From contig CAYPFR010000010.1 of the NCBI GenBank assembly GCA_964410285.1, positions 1 to 64,000 of the forward strand: 64,000 nt of DNA. Direction: 5' to 3'. The stretch is from Fretibacter sp964410285. GTDB lineage: Bacteria > Pseudomonadota > Alphaproteobacteria > Caulobacterales > Maricaulaceae. The notes below the pieces were generated by a model, which saw only the letters and a program-made list of their open reading frames with translations, did no database searches and was not told where the DNA came from. Shown one piece after another: positions 15,605 through 25,188 of this stretch; position 1 is the stretch's first letter, and the number at the start of each line of letters is the position of its first letter. A program made the position numbers and the translations under genes.

Positions 15605-18227
15605 GGAGATCTGCCTCTCTATCTTCACGCTCAAGGCGCTCTAAGTGCCTTTTTATCTCGCGGGCAGCGGTCTCACCGTCTGTGACGCCCTGCACATGGA
15701 TTGTGTAAACATTCCCCTCATGCGTATGTGTATGCGTAACCTGCGCGGGCGGCACAGGAGCATATAGCGCCGGCGTCAAGGCTCGGGGCTTCGGCTGGGA
15801 CGCAGTATTTAAGGCGGCGTAAACCTTCCCGGGCAAAGGAGGAGGAGGCGCGTTATCATTAAACGCATTATCATTGACGGCGCGACCAACACGTTTAGTG
15901 CTAACAATATTACGAGTATCATTAATGATGATGTTGCGCGTCGTATCGACAGTCTCGCCTACATGTTTGATCAATTCGCTTTTCTCATGAACCTCTTTTT
16001 TAAATATCTCACCTATCTCACGGCGCTCAACAACATCAATCGCGGTGTTGCGTGTCTCATTATCTGTCTCATTTTGAACATGGGTTTTCAGCGCAGTGAC
16101 GGTCTCGTTAAACTCACGATGTTCCGCAATATTGAGTGAAGAATTCACAGTTTGAGTTGAGATAAACGCCTGTCCCGGACCGGGCGGCGGCGGGGCTTTG
16201 GGCGCATTGTCATCATCTGGCGGGCGTTTTGAAGTGTTGTCGTTAACAGCTGATCCAACCGTAATATTCGCGGCGGTGTTTTTCACGCCCTTAATCTTCT
16301 CCCATAAGCCAGTGACTAATTTAAGAGGCCCAAGGATCACTGTCTTGATGGCGTCCATATGGAATTTAACTATGCGGCCCGCAACACCAAAGACGCCCTT
16401 AAAAACGCCCGGAAGGGCATTCCAAGCCGCTCTTAAAAGCGTCATAGGAGACCATTTTAAAACGGTTTTAAAGATACTGTAAGCCTTCAGCGCGGGCTGT
16501 GCCATGCCGCCAAACACGCGGCCAAAGAAGCCCGAAATCGGTTTCCAAAATTTAATGAGCAAAACCGCGCCCAAGGCAATCGCCGTGACAGCGAGGCCTA
16601 TAGGATTTAAGAGAAGCGCCGCCCCGATCGCGCGGATCCCGACAACAGCCGCAGGGGCCGCGCGAAGAGCAAAGCCCCAAAGTCCTTTTGTGAGCAAGCC
16701 TACAAAACCGAGAAGGCGGCGATTTGTTGTAATCATCATGGCCGCATTCCACGCCCACGTCGCCGTGGTGGCCGCGCCCATGGCAATGGCCGTGCCAACT
16801 ATCACGGTTGCAAGCGCACCGACAGCAAAGCCAACACCGGGGATATTTTCCAGCGCCCAGCCAAGCCCGCCAAGGACGCCATTAAGTGCGGAGCCCAAGA
16901 CGTTGACCACGGGCGTCAAGTCCCCGCCTATTGTTGTGCCGATTTGGAGAATGTTTTGGCCAACTTTGCGGAGCGTGCCGTTGGTGATTTCCAAGAACCG
17001 CGTATATTCCTCATTGACGAGATCGCTTTGTGACGCGGCGTTAACAGCGTCATAACCATCTTTCAACCGGTCCAAACTGTTGATCATGGCAATGACGCCG
17101 CCCTTGCCCTCGTCACCAAAAATCTTGCCAATCAGATCAGCCTTAGCGTCGGTCTCGAGCCCCTCAAGGCTCCCCGCGAGCTCGCGCATGGTGGACATAA
17201 AATCTAGGCTGCCGTCCGCGCTCCGGATCATAGAGAAACCAAGCTCGTCGCCTGCCTTCGTCATGCTGCGCATCATTGCAGCAAAAGCCGTCCCTCCGCG
17301 TGAGCCTTGAAAGCCTGCACTATTAAGGAAGCCAATAGCCGCCGCCGTTTGTTCAAGCCCTATTTTGTAACTAGCGGCAGTCGCAAGGCCATATTCCATG
17401 GACGCGCCCAATTGGCCGAAATCTCGGATTTGAAACTTGAATTGTGTCTTAGTGAGAATATTCCCTATGCGGGTCATTTTCTCTTCGGCGGTGCCAACCA
17501 TCTGGCCGCCGAGGTTATTAAACGTGGTGCCAATAATTTCACCAACTTGCGAGGCATTGCCCTTGGTGATTTTAGCGACCTTATGGACCATTCGCGCCCC
17601 AGCGCGGCTTACCTCTTCTTCTAGCCCCGCCGAATTAAGCGCATATTCAATGCTGATAATTTCCGGCTCGTCGGCCAAGCTATTGCGCGCAAACGCTCGG
17701 GCTCCAGCGCGCGAGCGTCCAACAGCGGCGTCTTTATCCCCGTCTTTTGCATTGATGACTGTGCGGAGGTAAATACCCTCCTCTTCGCGATTGCCCGCCC
17801 CGACAATACCCGCTGTAAGTGCCGCGCCGCCCGCAGCGCCAATAGCGGTGCCAATTTGAGATTTACTTAAGCCTTCGCCTTGGCGGCGCTGTGTGTCCCC
17901 AAGGCGGCGGGTCTGGCGCTCAACGTCTCCAATTTCGGATCCGTATCGTGACGCCGCGCGGCGGGCCTCATTATAGCGGCGCTCAACCTCCTCTATTCCC
18001 CTATCCAAACGCGCGGAGCTATGACCGAGGCCGCGCTGTTTTTTCTTGAGATCGTTTAAAAGGCGGCCATATTTGCGCGCCTCTCGTGCTTGGCCAAACT
18101 GCGAATTGACCTTCCGAATAGCACTGCCGACCCGGCTTTGATCTTTGACGGCGGTGTCGGTTGAGCGCTTTACGGAGCTTGAGATTTTGCCAGAGATTAG
18201 AAGCCCGACTTTGATCAATTTTGACAT
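15597..18227 (-). CDS. T: Tail tape-measure protein (P2 T-like)
   Basis: Determines tail length and is threaded through the tube. About 876 residues: an N-terminal basic, helical, coiled-coil region (NDLKKKQRGLGHSSARLDRG), a TP901-type core (GSRGGTAFAAMMRSMTKAG; EGKGGVIAMINSLD), then hydrophobic segments around 480-580 (VGFAVGALATVIVGTAIAMG; LLNPIGLAVTAIALGAVLL) and a polar, proline-rich C-terminus. The ATG at 18227 has a strong ribosome-binding site (AAGGAG). As in P2, E/E' lies directly upstream. Confidence 0.93.
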   Translation of the reverse strand: MSKLIKVGLLISGKISSSVKRSTDTAVKDQSRVGSAIRKVNSQFGQAREARKYGRLLNDLKKKQRGLGHSSARLDRGIEEVERRYNEARRAASRYGSEIGDVERQTRRLGDTQRRQGEGLSKSQIGTAIGAAGGAALTAGIVGAGNREEEGIYLRTVINAKDGDKDAAVGRSRAGARAFARNSLADEPEIISIEYALNSAGLEEEVSRAGARMVHKVAKITKGNASQVGEIIGTTFNNLGGQMVGTAEEKMTRIGNILTKTQFKFQIRDFGQLGASMEYGLATAASYKIGLEQTAAAIGFLNSAGFQGSRGGTAFAAMMRSMTKAGDELGFSMIRSADGSLDFMSTMRELAGSLEGLETDAKADLIGKIFGDEGKGGVIAMINSLDRLKDGYDAVNAASQSDLVNEEYTRFLEITNGTLRKVGQNILQIGTTIGGDLTPVVNVLGSALNGVLGGLGWALENIPGVGFAVGALATVIVGTAIAMGAATTATWAWNAAMMITTNRRLLGFVGLLTKGLWGFALRAAPAAVVGIRAIGAALLLNPIGLAVTAIALGAVLLIKFWKPISGFFGRVFGGMAQPALKAYSIFKTVLKWSPMTLLRAAWNALPGVFKGVFGVAGRIVKFHMDAIKTVILGPLKLVTGLWEKIKGVKNTAANITVGSAVNDNTSKRPPDDDNAPKAPPPPGPGQAFISTQTVNSSLNIAEHREFNETVTALKTHVQNETDNETRNTAIDVVERREIGEIFKKEVHEKSELIKHVGETVDTTRNIIINDTRNIVSTKRVGRAVNDNAFNDNAPPPPLPGKVYAALNTASQPKPRALTPALYAPVPPAQVTHTHTHEGNVYTIHVQGVTDGETAAREIKRHLERLEREDREADLHD

Positions 18228-18253
18228 TTGTGGGCTCCTTTCTGGTTTAATGT

Positions 18254-18666
18254 TCAGCCCTGCCTTTCGGGCGGATAAAGGCGGCGAAACGCCGCCCATT
18301 CTTCGTTAAATTCATCTAGTGATAGACCACGCCAATAAGGAATTGGGGTGTGAAGCTCGCGCGCCAAAATCTGGCAAGCATCCCGAAGCTCAAGCGCTTC
18401 GGCTAGTTCTTTCCCTCGGTCATGTCCTCATACGCCTTTTGGATTTTGACATAATCGGCCATATCCAAGTTGGTGATCGTATCAAATGACACGCCGCACA
18501 ATGTCGCAAACAAGGTGCACTCTTGCGTCTCCGGATCCTTGCCAGATTTTGAAGCCGCAATTTGATCCTTCACCTTTGGGCGGCGCATAATGAGCTCCGT
18601 GACGGGCGGGGTGACCGTCTCGTCAACAAAACCAATCTTAATCGTTACGGTAGATTTAGCGGCCAT
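18254..18666 (-). CDS. E': Tail assembly chaperone E+E' made by -1 frameshift
   Basis: Extended form of the chaperone. At 18415-18409 the minus strand has the slippery heptamer GGGAAAG in the right phase (G GGA AAG), six bases before the stop of E. A -1 shift continues through ELAEALELRDACQILA, then PYWRGLSLDEFNEEW and ends with a TGA at 18254. This second frame has no start codon of its own but looks like the P2 E' C-terminus (LSLDEFNEEW). The same heptamer is used by the G/GT chaperones of lambda. Expression ratio cannot be seen here. Confidence 0.85.
18403..18666 (-). CDS. E: P2 E-like tail assembly chaperone
   Basis: The 87-residue unshifted product. MAAKSTVTIKIGFVDE, the central MRRPKVKDQIAASKSG and CGVSFDTITNLDMADYVKIQ match the P2 gpE/tail-chaperone family. 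It lies between the tube gene and the tape-measure gene as in P2 and would coat the tape-measure protein before tube assembly. Its last codons carry the frameshift site that makes E'. Confidence 0.9.
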   Translation of the reverse strand: MAAKSTVTIKIGFVDETVTPPVTELIMRRPKVKDQIAASKSGKDPETQECTLFATLCGVSFDTITNLDMADYVKIQKAYEDMTEGKN

Positions 18667-18669
18667 GTT

Positions 18670-19170
18670 CTAGCCTCCCAACGCCGCACGGCTTTCCGCA
18701 AAGCGGTCCGTGCCATTGATCTTGCAAACCTTGTTAATGACATCTATCTCCGCCACTTCTTGGCCGCCAATAGTGGCTTTAAAGTAGGTTAGCGTGCCCA
18801 TAACTTTGGTCGTGCCTTTGTCCTTGCGCTTGAGGTTGCCAATCTCGGACTTCTTGATGAGACCGCGCATTTGGAAAATCGCCGCTTGCGTCTCGGTTCC
18901 GTCAGTCAAGTCTCCGCGAAGCGTAAGGCCCACATCGGGATTGCCCAGCTGGGCCATGAATTCGGCAGAGAGGCCTTCAATGGTGAGTTCTGTTTCCAGC
19001 TTCGCAACGAGGCCCATCCACACATCAACCGTGCCGCCCATGCCCCCATTCGAAACCTCTTCCGTGACAAACTCAATGTCCGGTATTTTACCCTCATTGA
19101 TGGCACCGGCATAATTTGTGCCGTCAATAAAGCCTGTGAAGTCGCGGACGATTTTTGGTAACTTAACCAT
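18670..19170 (-). CDS. FII: Major tail tube protein (P2 FII-like)
   Basis: 166-residue inner tube protein of a contractile tail. Family features include MVKLPKIVRDFTGFIDG at the start, GMGGTVDVWMGLVAKLE and the closing LTYFKATIGGQEVAEIDVIN. It lies between sheath and chaperone genes, the standard myovirus order. Length is normal. Confidence 0.95.
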   Translation of the reverse strand: MVKLPKIVRDFTGFIDGTNYAGAINEGKIPDIEFVTEEVSNGGMGGTVDVWMGLVAKLETELTIEGLSAEFMAQLGNPDVGLTLRGDLTDGTETQAAIFQMRGLIKKSEIGNLKRKDKGTTKVMGTLTYFKATIGGQEVAEIDVINKVCKINGTDRFAESRAALGG

Positions 19171-19194
19171 GATATTCTCCTATCATTTCGTGAT

Positions 19195-20388
19195 TTATGA
19201 AGTGCCGAGAGCCGTAGAGATCTCGTCCACAAGTGAGGTGTAATACTCGCCGTTTGTGTAGGCGGTGAGCGTGAGGCGCTCCAATGGAGCTGGAGCCTCG
19301 CGGTCATAGTTGAGATAAACACGGCCACCCTTAAGCGTCTCTTTGGTGTTTAAATCAGGATCAAACCAAACGCTGCCGCCCAGGAGAGCGCCGCGCGCTC
19401 TTAGGCGACGAATATAGGCGTCAATACTCTCGCCCACATCGAGCACGAGCTGTGACGAAATTGGCTTGTCACTCGCCCAATCCAAGGCCCGCTCAATTGA
19501 GGCGTCAATCGCGTCATAGGTCCGCACAACGGATAGGAAGGCTAAGAGAGGCTCTTGACCCGTCCCGCGATTACCCCAAAGGCGGAAGCCGTTATTGTGG
19601 ATAATGGTCGAGACATTGGCCTCATTAAGGAGGTTGGTTTGCGCGTCAGCATTTGAGCGCTCATGAACGATAGGCCGCGCAAGCCCTGTAATGCCATCCA
19701 TCTCCTTATTGCTTGGACTATGCCAAAACCCATCGGTGTTGTCTGTGCGGACGATCATGCCTGCCGCGCGCGCCGAGGCAGGCTCAATCACACTGGAGCC
19801 CGTGACCGTATCAAAGACAGTCACCCAAGGATCGACCAGATAGATCCGCTCGGAGCCCGCATCTGCCGCTGCTTGGATCGCCTCCGCATCTGTCGTATTG
19901 GGGCCATCGGCCACCACGACCGCGCGCAAAGACTTTGCAACGCCTTTAAGTTCGGCAACAACCGGGTTAGTATTCCCGCCGAGACGTTGGTGCGTCCAAC
20001 CCGTCGCCGTCAAAATACGTGGGGTGATCTTGATCATGCTCTCGGCAGCTTTGAAAGCGTGGACGCCTGTAAGGGCCGCGCTGTCGCCAACAATGTTGGC
20101 TATTGTCCCCGCCTCGTCAGCCCCTTCCTCGACACGAACCACAACAACGACGCCGCCGCCATTGTCATAAAACCCAGCCGCCGCCATAGGCAGAGATCCT
20201 GTTGAGCCCAAGCCCGCAGTGCCGCGAGAGTTAAGAACGCGGACAGGCGTGTTGAGCGGGAATAAATCAGCGTCCGCATCTGGCGCGGTGCCAATAATGC
20301 CCGCCACGCTAAAGCGTGCAGTTTTAATTGGGCGAGCGCCTTCAAGGACAGTAACAACTTCAACGCCGTGGATAAAAGCTTCAGACAT
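19195..20388 (-). CDS. FI: Tail sheath protein (P2 FI-like)
   Basis: 397-residue contractile sheath subunit. It opens MSEAFIHGVEVVTVLEG with the characteristic IGTAPDAD loop (about 32-38), contains YLVDPWVTVFDTVTG and SNKEMDGITGLARP, and ends with the C-terminal sheath domain (RLTLTAYTNGEYYTSLVDEI). It forms the outer tail cylinder that contracts on infection. It overlaps the DUF1353 gene by eight bases. Confidence 0.96.
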   Translation of the reverse strand: MSEAFIHGVEVVTVLEGARPIKTARFSVAGIIGTAPDADADLFPLNTPVRVLNSRGTAGLGSTGSLPMAAAGFYDNGGGVVVVVRVEEGADEAGTIANIVGDSAALTGVHAFKAAESMIKITPRILTATGWTHQRLGGNTNPVVAELKGVAKSLRAVVVADGPNTTDAEAIQAAADAGSERIYLVDPWVTVFDTVTGSSVIEPASARAAGMIVRTDNTDGFWHSPSNKEMDGITGLARPIVHERSNADAQTNLLNEANVSTIIHNNGFRLWGNRGTGQEPLLAFLSVVRTYDAIDASIERALDWASDKPISSQLVLDVGESIDAYIRRLRARGALLGGSVWFDPDLNTKETLKGGRVYLNYDREAPAPLERLTLTAYTNGEYYTSLVDEISTALGTS

Positions 20389-20914
20389 ATTTGTCTCCTT
20401 TTAATGATTGTGCGCCAAAGGCTTTCACCTGTGCGCTTTGGAATGCCTTGAAGCCGCCAATGCGGACCCCAAGAAAATGAATGTGCCGGGTGAAGAGATC
20501 CACGCCTAAGACCCCGGAAGCCTCGAGCATGATTAGATCAGCCGCAAATCGCGGCTTCGCTTTGTCGTAAAGTTTGCCCATATTGATACCGCACACCTTC
20601 AATGGCGCGCGCTCTTCAACAAAGATGAGCTCCGCAATTATGGCGGAGAGCATGGGATCAGAATAAAGCTTGTCGTGAATGACAACCGCTTTGCTGTGCC
20701 GCCCTGTTGGGTTTAAGCCAAACCAATCGTCAGCAAGTCGCGGGACGCTCGCAAAGTCAGTCTCAAAACCCGCCTCAACCTCAACACTCACGCCCGATCC
20801 GAGCGTACCAATATCATAAACAAAGGGCGCAGTTATGCGGTAGACTTGGCGTCCACCGCGTGACTTCCCAATGACTGGCTCGTATCTTAGTGGTGTGACG
20901 AAGGAGGACGGCAT
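20381..20914 (-). CDS. DUF1353 phage protein
   Basis: 177 residues with the DUF1353 signature VEAGFETDFASVPRL followed by KAVVIHDKLYSD. The family is frequent in tail regions; function is not established, though the conserved Asp/His residues suggest an enzyme, perhaps acting on the cell wall. It lies between the tail-fibre module and the sheath gene, in the place where P2-like phages tolerate insertions. Confidence 0.82.
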   Translation of the reverse strand: MPSSFVTPLRYEPVIGKSRGGRQVYRITAPFVYDIGTLGSGVSVEVEAGFETDFASVPRLADDWFGLNPTGRHSKAVVIHDKLYSDPMLSAIIAELIFVEERAPLKVCGINMGKLYDKAKPRFAADLIMLEASGVLGVDLFTRHIHFLGVRIGGFKAFQSAQVKAFGAQSLKGDKYV

Positions 20915-20917
20915 AAA

Positions 20918-21439
20918 TTATTCCGCCCCAAGAACCGCTTGCAAAGCGGCGGCGACATGGGCTTCAGACGCTGCTATCGCCGCCGTGAGCTCGTCTTCAC
21001 TGCCGCTAGCTTCAATCGCTTTTTCCGCCTCGCGGCGAACGCCTGCCGCAATGGAGATGAGAGTGTCCGATTGGACAACTTTACCCATGATTTTCTCGGC
21101 CATGGTTTGCGCCGCATTTTTGCCGAGGGCCTTGCGCTCTGCTTCCGTCAAGAGACGGGCCAAATTAACGGCCGCGGCGGCATCTTGGTTAGAGATATAT
21201 GCCTCGGCCCAAGCCTGTTGGGACTTCCAAGTATCGCGCTCCTCAATCGTCGGGTCGCCAAGCAGCTTTAGTAAGAGTTCGCCATGACGGCGTTTGATGC
21301 TGTCTAGTGCAGCGTTCTTGAGCCCTTCAAGCCAGAGAGCCGCGCCATCCTCCATGACTAAAACAGCGCTTTTAGAAAAGGGCATACCGCCGATCTTAAC
21401 GGCCTCTTCAGCTTCATTGATTTCAAATTGATCCTGCAT
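20918..21439 (-). CDS. Probable tail-fibre assembly or tail accessory protein
   Basis: 173 residues, rich in Ala, Glu and Lys and probably helical, with a compact N-terminal part (EEAVKIGGMPFSKSAVLVM). Its position directly downstream of the spike gene is where fibre-assembly chaperones usually lie. I do not recognise a specific family, so the role is inferred from location. Confidence 0.55.
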   Translation of the reverse strand: MQDQFEINEAEEAVKIGGMPFSKSAVLVMEDGAALWLEGLKNAALDSIKRRHGELLLKLLGDPTIEERDTWKSQQAWAEAYISNQDAAAAVNLARLLTEAERKALGKNAAQTMAEKIMGKVVQSDTLISIAAGVRREAEKAIEASGSEDELTAAIAASEAHVAAALQAVLGAE

Positions 21440-21448
21440 AATGATCTC

Positions 21449-22147
21449 CTATGCGCTGGTAAAGTTTGCAGTTGTTAAGGGGTAATTATTGGGATCTGAA
21501 TTGGCACCAATTCCCGCGACGACACCGCCCTTTGCCGCAGGGTCGATTGTTACATTCACAAAGTTAAGTGCCCGAAATCCAGCGGCAGACAAGAGGCAGC
21601 CCAGCCCGTCGCGGGTAATGGTGCAGCTTGTAAGATTGATAAAAGCTGGGGAGCCATTGAGAACAGAGATCAATGGCTGCGAGTTGGTGGTACCGCCGCC
21701 AACCTCAATATCGACAGCTAGAAACCAAACGTGGGTATGCCCGGTAAAGCGGAGAGAGTTATTGTTAGTCCGGGAGATAGTCACTCGCGCGGACGCATTT
21801 GCCGCAGCGTCCCACCCTTGAATTTGAATATATGGCGGCGCACTCCACGCGGACACATATTCATTTAGCACGAAGTCGCCAATGATACGGACCACAAGCG
21901 AGTAACCCGCTGGCTGGCTAGAAAAAGCTTTTCCCATCGTCTGAAAAGCAGAGGCTGCAGAAAGGCCGTCATTTTCATCATCGCCGTTCTGTTGGTCTAC
22001 ATACACCACACGCGAGCCAGTGATTTTGGGAAGCAAATTTGCTGCCGCCTGTGCTTGCGCCGTCGCATTTTCAGCGCCTTCAACAAGGCCTTGAAAATCG
22101 CCGCGAAGGGCATTGAAGGCATTTAAAACTTCGGTTCCTGTTGTCAT
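21449..22147 (-). CDS. Beta-helix tail spike/receptor-binding protein
   Basis: 232 residues. The N-terminal helical segment (NALRGDFQGLVEGAENATAQ) is followed by VVYVDQQNGDDENDGLS, a common opening of right-handed beta-helix spikes, then short repeats such as AFINLTSCTITRD and RALNFVNVTIDP. It probably binds or cuts host surface polysaccharide. It is short compared with most spikes, which suggests a truncated or minimal receptor-binding tip attached through the H-like fibre. Confidence 0.72.
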   Translation of the reverse strand: MTTGTEVLNAFNALRGDFQGLVEGAENATAQAQAAANLLPKITGSRVVYVDQQNGDDENDGLSAASAFQTMGKAFSSQPAGYSLVVRIIGDFVLNEYVSAWSAPPYIQIQGWDAAANASARVTISRTNNNSLRFTGHTHVWFLAVDIEVGGGTTNSQPLISVLNGSPAFINLTSCTITRDGLGCLLSAAGFRALNFVNVTIDPAAKGGVVAGIGANSDPNNYPLTTANFTSA

Positions 22148-22158
22148 GGGATTATCCT

Positions 22159-23361
22159 TTAATTTGCGTTACGAAGTGTGATTGACGGGCCGTAGTTCCT
22201 AAAACTCAAGTGCCCTGTGGTCATGTCTGCGCCAAAGCCAACAATTCCTGCGAGAATGCGTAAACCGCTATTATTTTGCGAATTAGCGGCGGCAAGCTGC
22301 GGGCCGTAATCGGGCGTTAGTCCGACATTGGGAAGCAAGGCGTTATATTGATCCGCAATTGACGCTGAACCATGACTAGACGTCCTCACGACAGCACCTT
22401 GATGATAGAAACCGACAAAATAGAGTTCGTTGCGCTCGAGCGTTATTGTATCAAAATCAATCACCAATTTTGCATCGGCATTGCCATCAATATGATTATC
22501 TTGGCCTCCGCCAATAAACCTGCCATTGCGATCATAAATCGCCGCATAGACATCACCCATCTCAATACCATCGCGCCAGTAGCGGAGACCATTTGCTTCA
22601 AATCTAGCGAGAGGAACGAATGGATAAAGGGTAACTACTCCAGCAGTTTGATTGTCGTTATAGTCGACGTTGACCCGCGCCGCAGCCGAGAAATAAACGG
22701 GGTGAAAGGCATTTTTTAGGTACTCAAATTTTTCGCCAACAATTTCTGTATGCATCGCATTATCTCCGCTTGTTAAATAACCTGAAGGCATCTGCCCGGA
22801 ATTTTCCAACGCTTCTAAAAGGGCTTTGTTTTCGCCGCGCGCTTGGAAGCGATCGCGCAAATTGTTTATGCCTTCTACAGTCTGCGCATAGAAAAGAGGC
22901 TCCATGGCATTTGTTACAAAATCGCGAGTTGCCATGACGGTGGTTGGATCGAGAGAAATCAGCACATTAGCAGCATTGCTCATGATTATATTTGTCTCAA
23001 AGAGCTGGTCATTAACCTGCCCCTCAACGGGCTCGGGTTGATAACTTTCGGCGAGATTTCCAATAGCGACCAAGTCACCGGCACTGTCAAAGTAACCAAT
23101 CTCGCGAATATAAAACCCACCCACATTGCTTGGCAAAAGCGAGGTTATGACCGCCACATTTGGATCAGAGCTATGAGGTTCAATTGAATTGATCGGGCCG
23201 CGCCATACCTCATTGCGAAGCTCCGTGCTGGCGCGCAATGGTTCGCCCTTGCCGTCGCCAAATGCCACATGTGTTATTTGCAGTTTAACACCAGTGATCT
23301 CGGCATTTGCACGCTTTGCTTCGCCAATGAGAGTTGAATGTGTTCCGTAAGTTGCAGGCAT
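22159..23361 (-). CDS. H: Tail fibre/collar protein (P2 H-like N-terminus)
   Basis: 400 residues. The first 150 match the tail-collar fibre family DUF3751 (ITHVAFGDGKGEP; LLPSNVGGFYIREIGYFD; NLAESYQPEPVEGQVNDQL), which anchors the fibre to the baseplate. The C-terminal part is variable and different from enterobacterial H, as expected for host adaptation. It follows gene I with a one-base overlap, as in the P2 J-I-H order. Confidence 0.92.
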   Translation of the reverse strand: MPATYGTHSTLIGEAKRANAEITGVKLQITHVAFGDGKGEPLRASTELRNEVWRGPINSIEPHSSDPNVAVITSLLPSNVGGFYIREIGYFDSAGDLVAIGNLAESYQPEPVEGQVNDQLFETNIIMSNAANVLISLDPTTVMATRDFVTNAMEPLFYAQTVEGINNLRDRFQARGENKALLEALENSGQMPSGYLTSGDNAMHTEIVGEKFEYLKNAFHPVYFSAAARVNVDYNDNQTAGVVTLYPFVPLARFEANGLRYWRDGIEMGDVYAAIYDRNGRFIGGGQDNHIDGNADAKLVIDFDTITLERNELYFVGFYHQGAVVRTSSHGSASIADQYNALLPNVGLTPDYGPQLAAANSQNNSGLRILAGIVGFGADMTTGHLSFRNYGPSITLRNAN

Positions 23362-23969
23362 TAAATGGCTCCCAATGTGATTTTTTTACGAACAGCCGTT
23401 ACGCCGCCAGTGAAAGCTGAAATGATTTGATCCGGGAGTTGCGCGACATATGGAGCCACCCGCGTCAGGCGGCCCGTCTGCGTTGTCATTCCAAGGAAGG
23501 CCGATTGATTTGAGGCCAAATAAACCCGCAGGCGCTCCAGATACGATCGGGCGTTTTTTGAATTCGCAATAGCCTTATGAATGTCGCTAATATCTTTTGC
23601 AGTCATGGCGCGGCCATGCGCGCGGACATCGGCCCTAAACGAGTACCGCTCTCCCCCATGCTCAAACCATTCCGAGATTGTAACGCCAAGATCAAGCGCG
23701 CCTAACGCGGCTTTAACAGCGCCTGCAGTGCCCTTGTGCCGGTGCACAAAAACCGAGCTCGCAATCACCGCGCGCTTACGGCTCTCTGGCCAAGCGCTAT
23801 CCCAATGATCAACAGACAAGGCCCATGCCAGAAATGGCAAGAGCTCACGCGGGCAATCCTTTGCGCTCCAAAGTGTGTCAATTGACGTTGGCGTTTCCAG
23901 CGTTTCACGGACCGTTGTTTCAATGGCGCGCTCTAAAACGGTTGAGTTATGAGGGAGAAGTGTGTCCAT
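23361..23969 (-). CDS. I: Baseplate protein I (P2 I-like)
   Basis: 202 residues. It has the P2 gpI signatures LLPFLAWALSVDHWDSAWPE and RAVIASSVFVHRHKGT. It belongs to the baseplate wedge with J and W. Overlapping ends with J and H indicate a coupled module. Confidence 0.94.
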   Translation of the reverse strand: MDTLLPHNSTVLERAIETTVRETLETPTSIDTLWSAKDCPRELLPFLAWALSVDHWDSAWPESRKRAVIASSVFVHRHKGTAGAVKAALGALDLGVTISEWFEHGGERYSFRADVRAHGRAMTAKDISDIHKAIANSKNARSYLERLRVYLASNQSAFLGMTTQTGRLTRVAPYVAQLPDQIISAFTGGVTAVRKKITLGAI

Positions 23970-24856
23970 TACCCGCCACCCCCTTCATTTTCCAAAGTGA
24001 TATTGACAGACTTGCAAACGAGAACCTCTCTTGGATCAGCCTGAATATCCTCAAACGGCTCCTCGAGAGTGAAGTTAAGCACCCCACCAATAAACACCGC
24101 TGCCGTAATGCCTGCGCGCGTAATATAGCCGCCAAGCTCAAGATTATCCGCCGCGTAAGCATTGGCCGCAGCTTCGGCAGCGAAGCGCACAGTCTCCGCA
24201 TCTGGCCCCGGTCCAAGCCTAATAGCCCCCGTAATGCTATACTCACGCACGGCGGGCGCCTTTACCGTGACGTGATCAGTCAAAGGCCTCACCCCATCAT
24301 TTAAGGACGCCTCAACTTTAGTGCGCACAGCATCCGGCAATTCGCCAGTTGTAGACCCAAGGACATAGACATGAACGTCACCACGCGCCGGATCCTCGTC
24401 GCCGACTCGCTCTGGCGTGAATGTATCAACAAACACGTCCAAGACAGCGGGGTCCGCCTCACTTGCAAAAAACTTATAGCCGCCGATCGGCCCCGCTGTA
24501 GAGAAGCCTTCCGGCGCAAGATGCACGCGGGCGCGAAAGCTGTCGTCCGTCTCGCCTTCCTCTCGTTCAAGTGGAATGAGCGCGGCGAGATGATCAAGAT
24601 CAGACCCTTGCGCAAAAGCGATCATGACGGCCTGCGCGGAGTGATTAACACGAGAATTAAAGAGCACCTTTTCATAGGCGACAATCTCTAAAAGCTTGCG
24701 GACAGGGTCACTCTCTAGCTGTATATTCTCTGCAAGATCCGGGACTAACACACTATAGCGCGCAACCATGTCAGCCAATACCGTCTCAAAATTTACGGAC
24801 GTCAAGACGCTAGGAGCGGGGAGCTTAGAGAGATCAATGGCAGAAAATGAGGTCAA
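23969..24856 (-). CDS. J: Baseplate protein J
   Basis: 295 residues of the baseplate J family (P2 gpJ, T4 gp6 relative). Visible family features: QAVMIAFAQGSDLDHLAAL, the Gly-rich GPIGGYKFFASEADP and a tail domain ending EEPFEDIQADPREVLVCKSV. It builds the baseplate wedge. It overlaps W by four bases. Confidence 0.95.
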   Translation of the reverse strand: MTSFSAIDLSKLPAPSVLTSVNFETVLADMVARYSVLVPDLAENIQLESDPVRKLLEIVAYEKVLFNSRVNHSAQAVMIAFAQGSDLDHLAALIPLEREEGETDDSFRARVHLAPEGFSTAGPIGGYKFFASEADPAVLDVFVDTFTPERVGDEDPARGDVHVYVLGSTTGELPDAVRTKVEASLNDGVRPLTDHVTVKAPAVREYSITGAIRLGPGPDAETVRFAAEAAANAYAADNLELGGYITRAGITAAVFIGGVLNFTLEEPFEDIQADPREVLVCKSVNITLENEGGGG

Positions 24857-25185
24857 AGGATCACCTCCTCGAGCTCAATGCCGTTGCCAAGCGTATCGCG
24901 GCCAACAATGCCCAGCACCATTTCTCCGGCGGCTGCCGCAACCACAAAGACACGCTCAACAATGAAGCGAGGTTCCCATTTGCGAAGCGCCTCAATAGCG
25001 GCGGCAAAAATATCAACCTTAAGCGCTGACGTCATTGGCTTATCAATGAGCTCATATAGACGTGAGCCATAGTCGCGGCGCATGACGCGCGAGCCAATAG
25101 GCGTCGTGAGTATATCCTCAATACTCTGGCGAAGGTGATCTCTATCACCTAAACGCTGGCCGATATGTCGAGACAAGCCGGGCAA
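24853..25185 (-). CDS. W: Baseplate protein W (gp25-like)
   Basis: 110 residues of the gpW/gp25 family. It contains SIEDILTTPIGSRVMRRDYG, the hallmark of this wedge protein, and ALRKWEPRFIVERV. It initiates sheath polymerisation on the baseplate. Confidence 0.95.
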   Translation of the reverse strand: MPGLSRHIGQRLGDRDHLRQSIEDILTTPIGSRVMRRDYGSRLYELIDKPMTSALKVDIFAAAIEALRKWEPRFIVERVFVVAAAAGEMVLGIVGRDTLGNGIELEEVIL

Positions 25186-25188
25186 TGT

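Noticed and set aside
15597..18299. Longer tape-measure start at 18299
   Set aside because: The extra 24 residues overlap the E' frame, and the ATG at 18227 has a strong ribosome-binding site.
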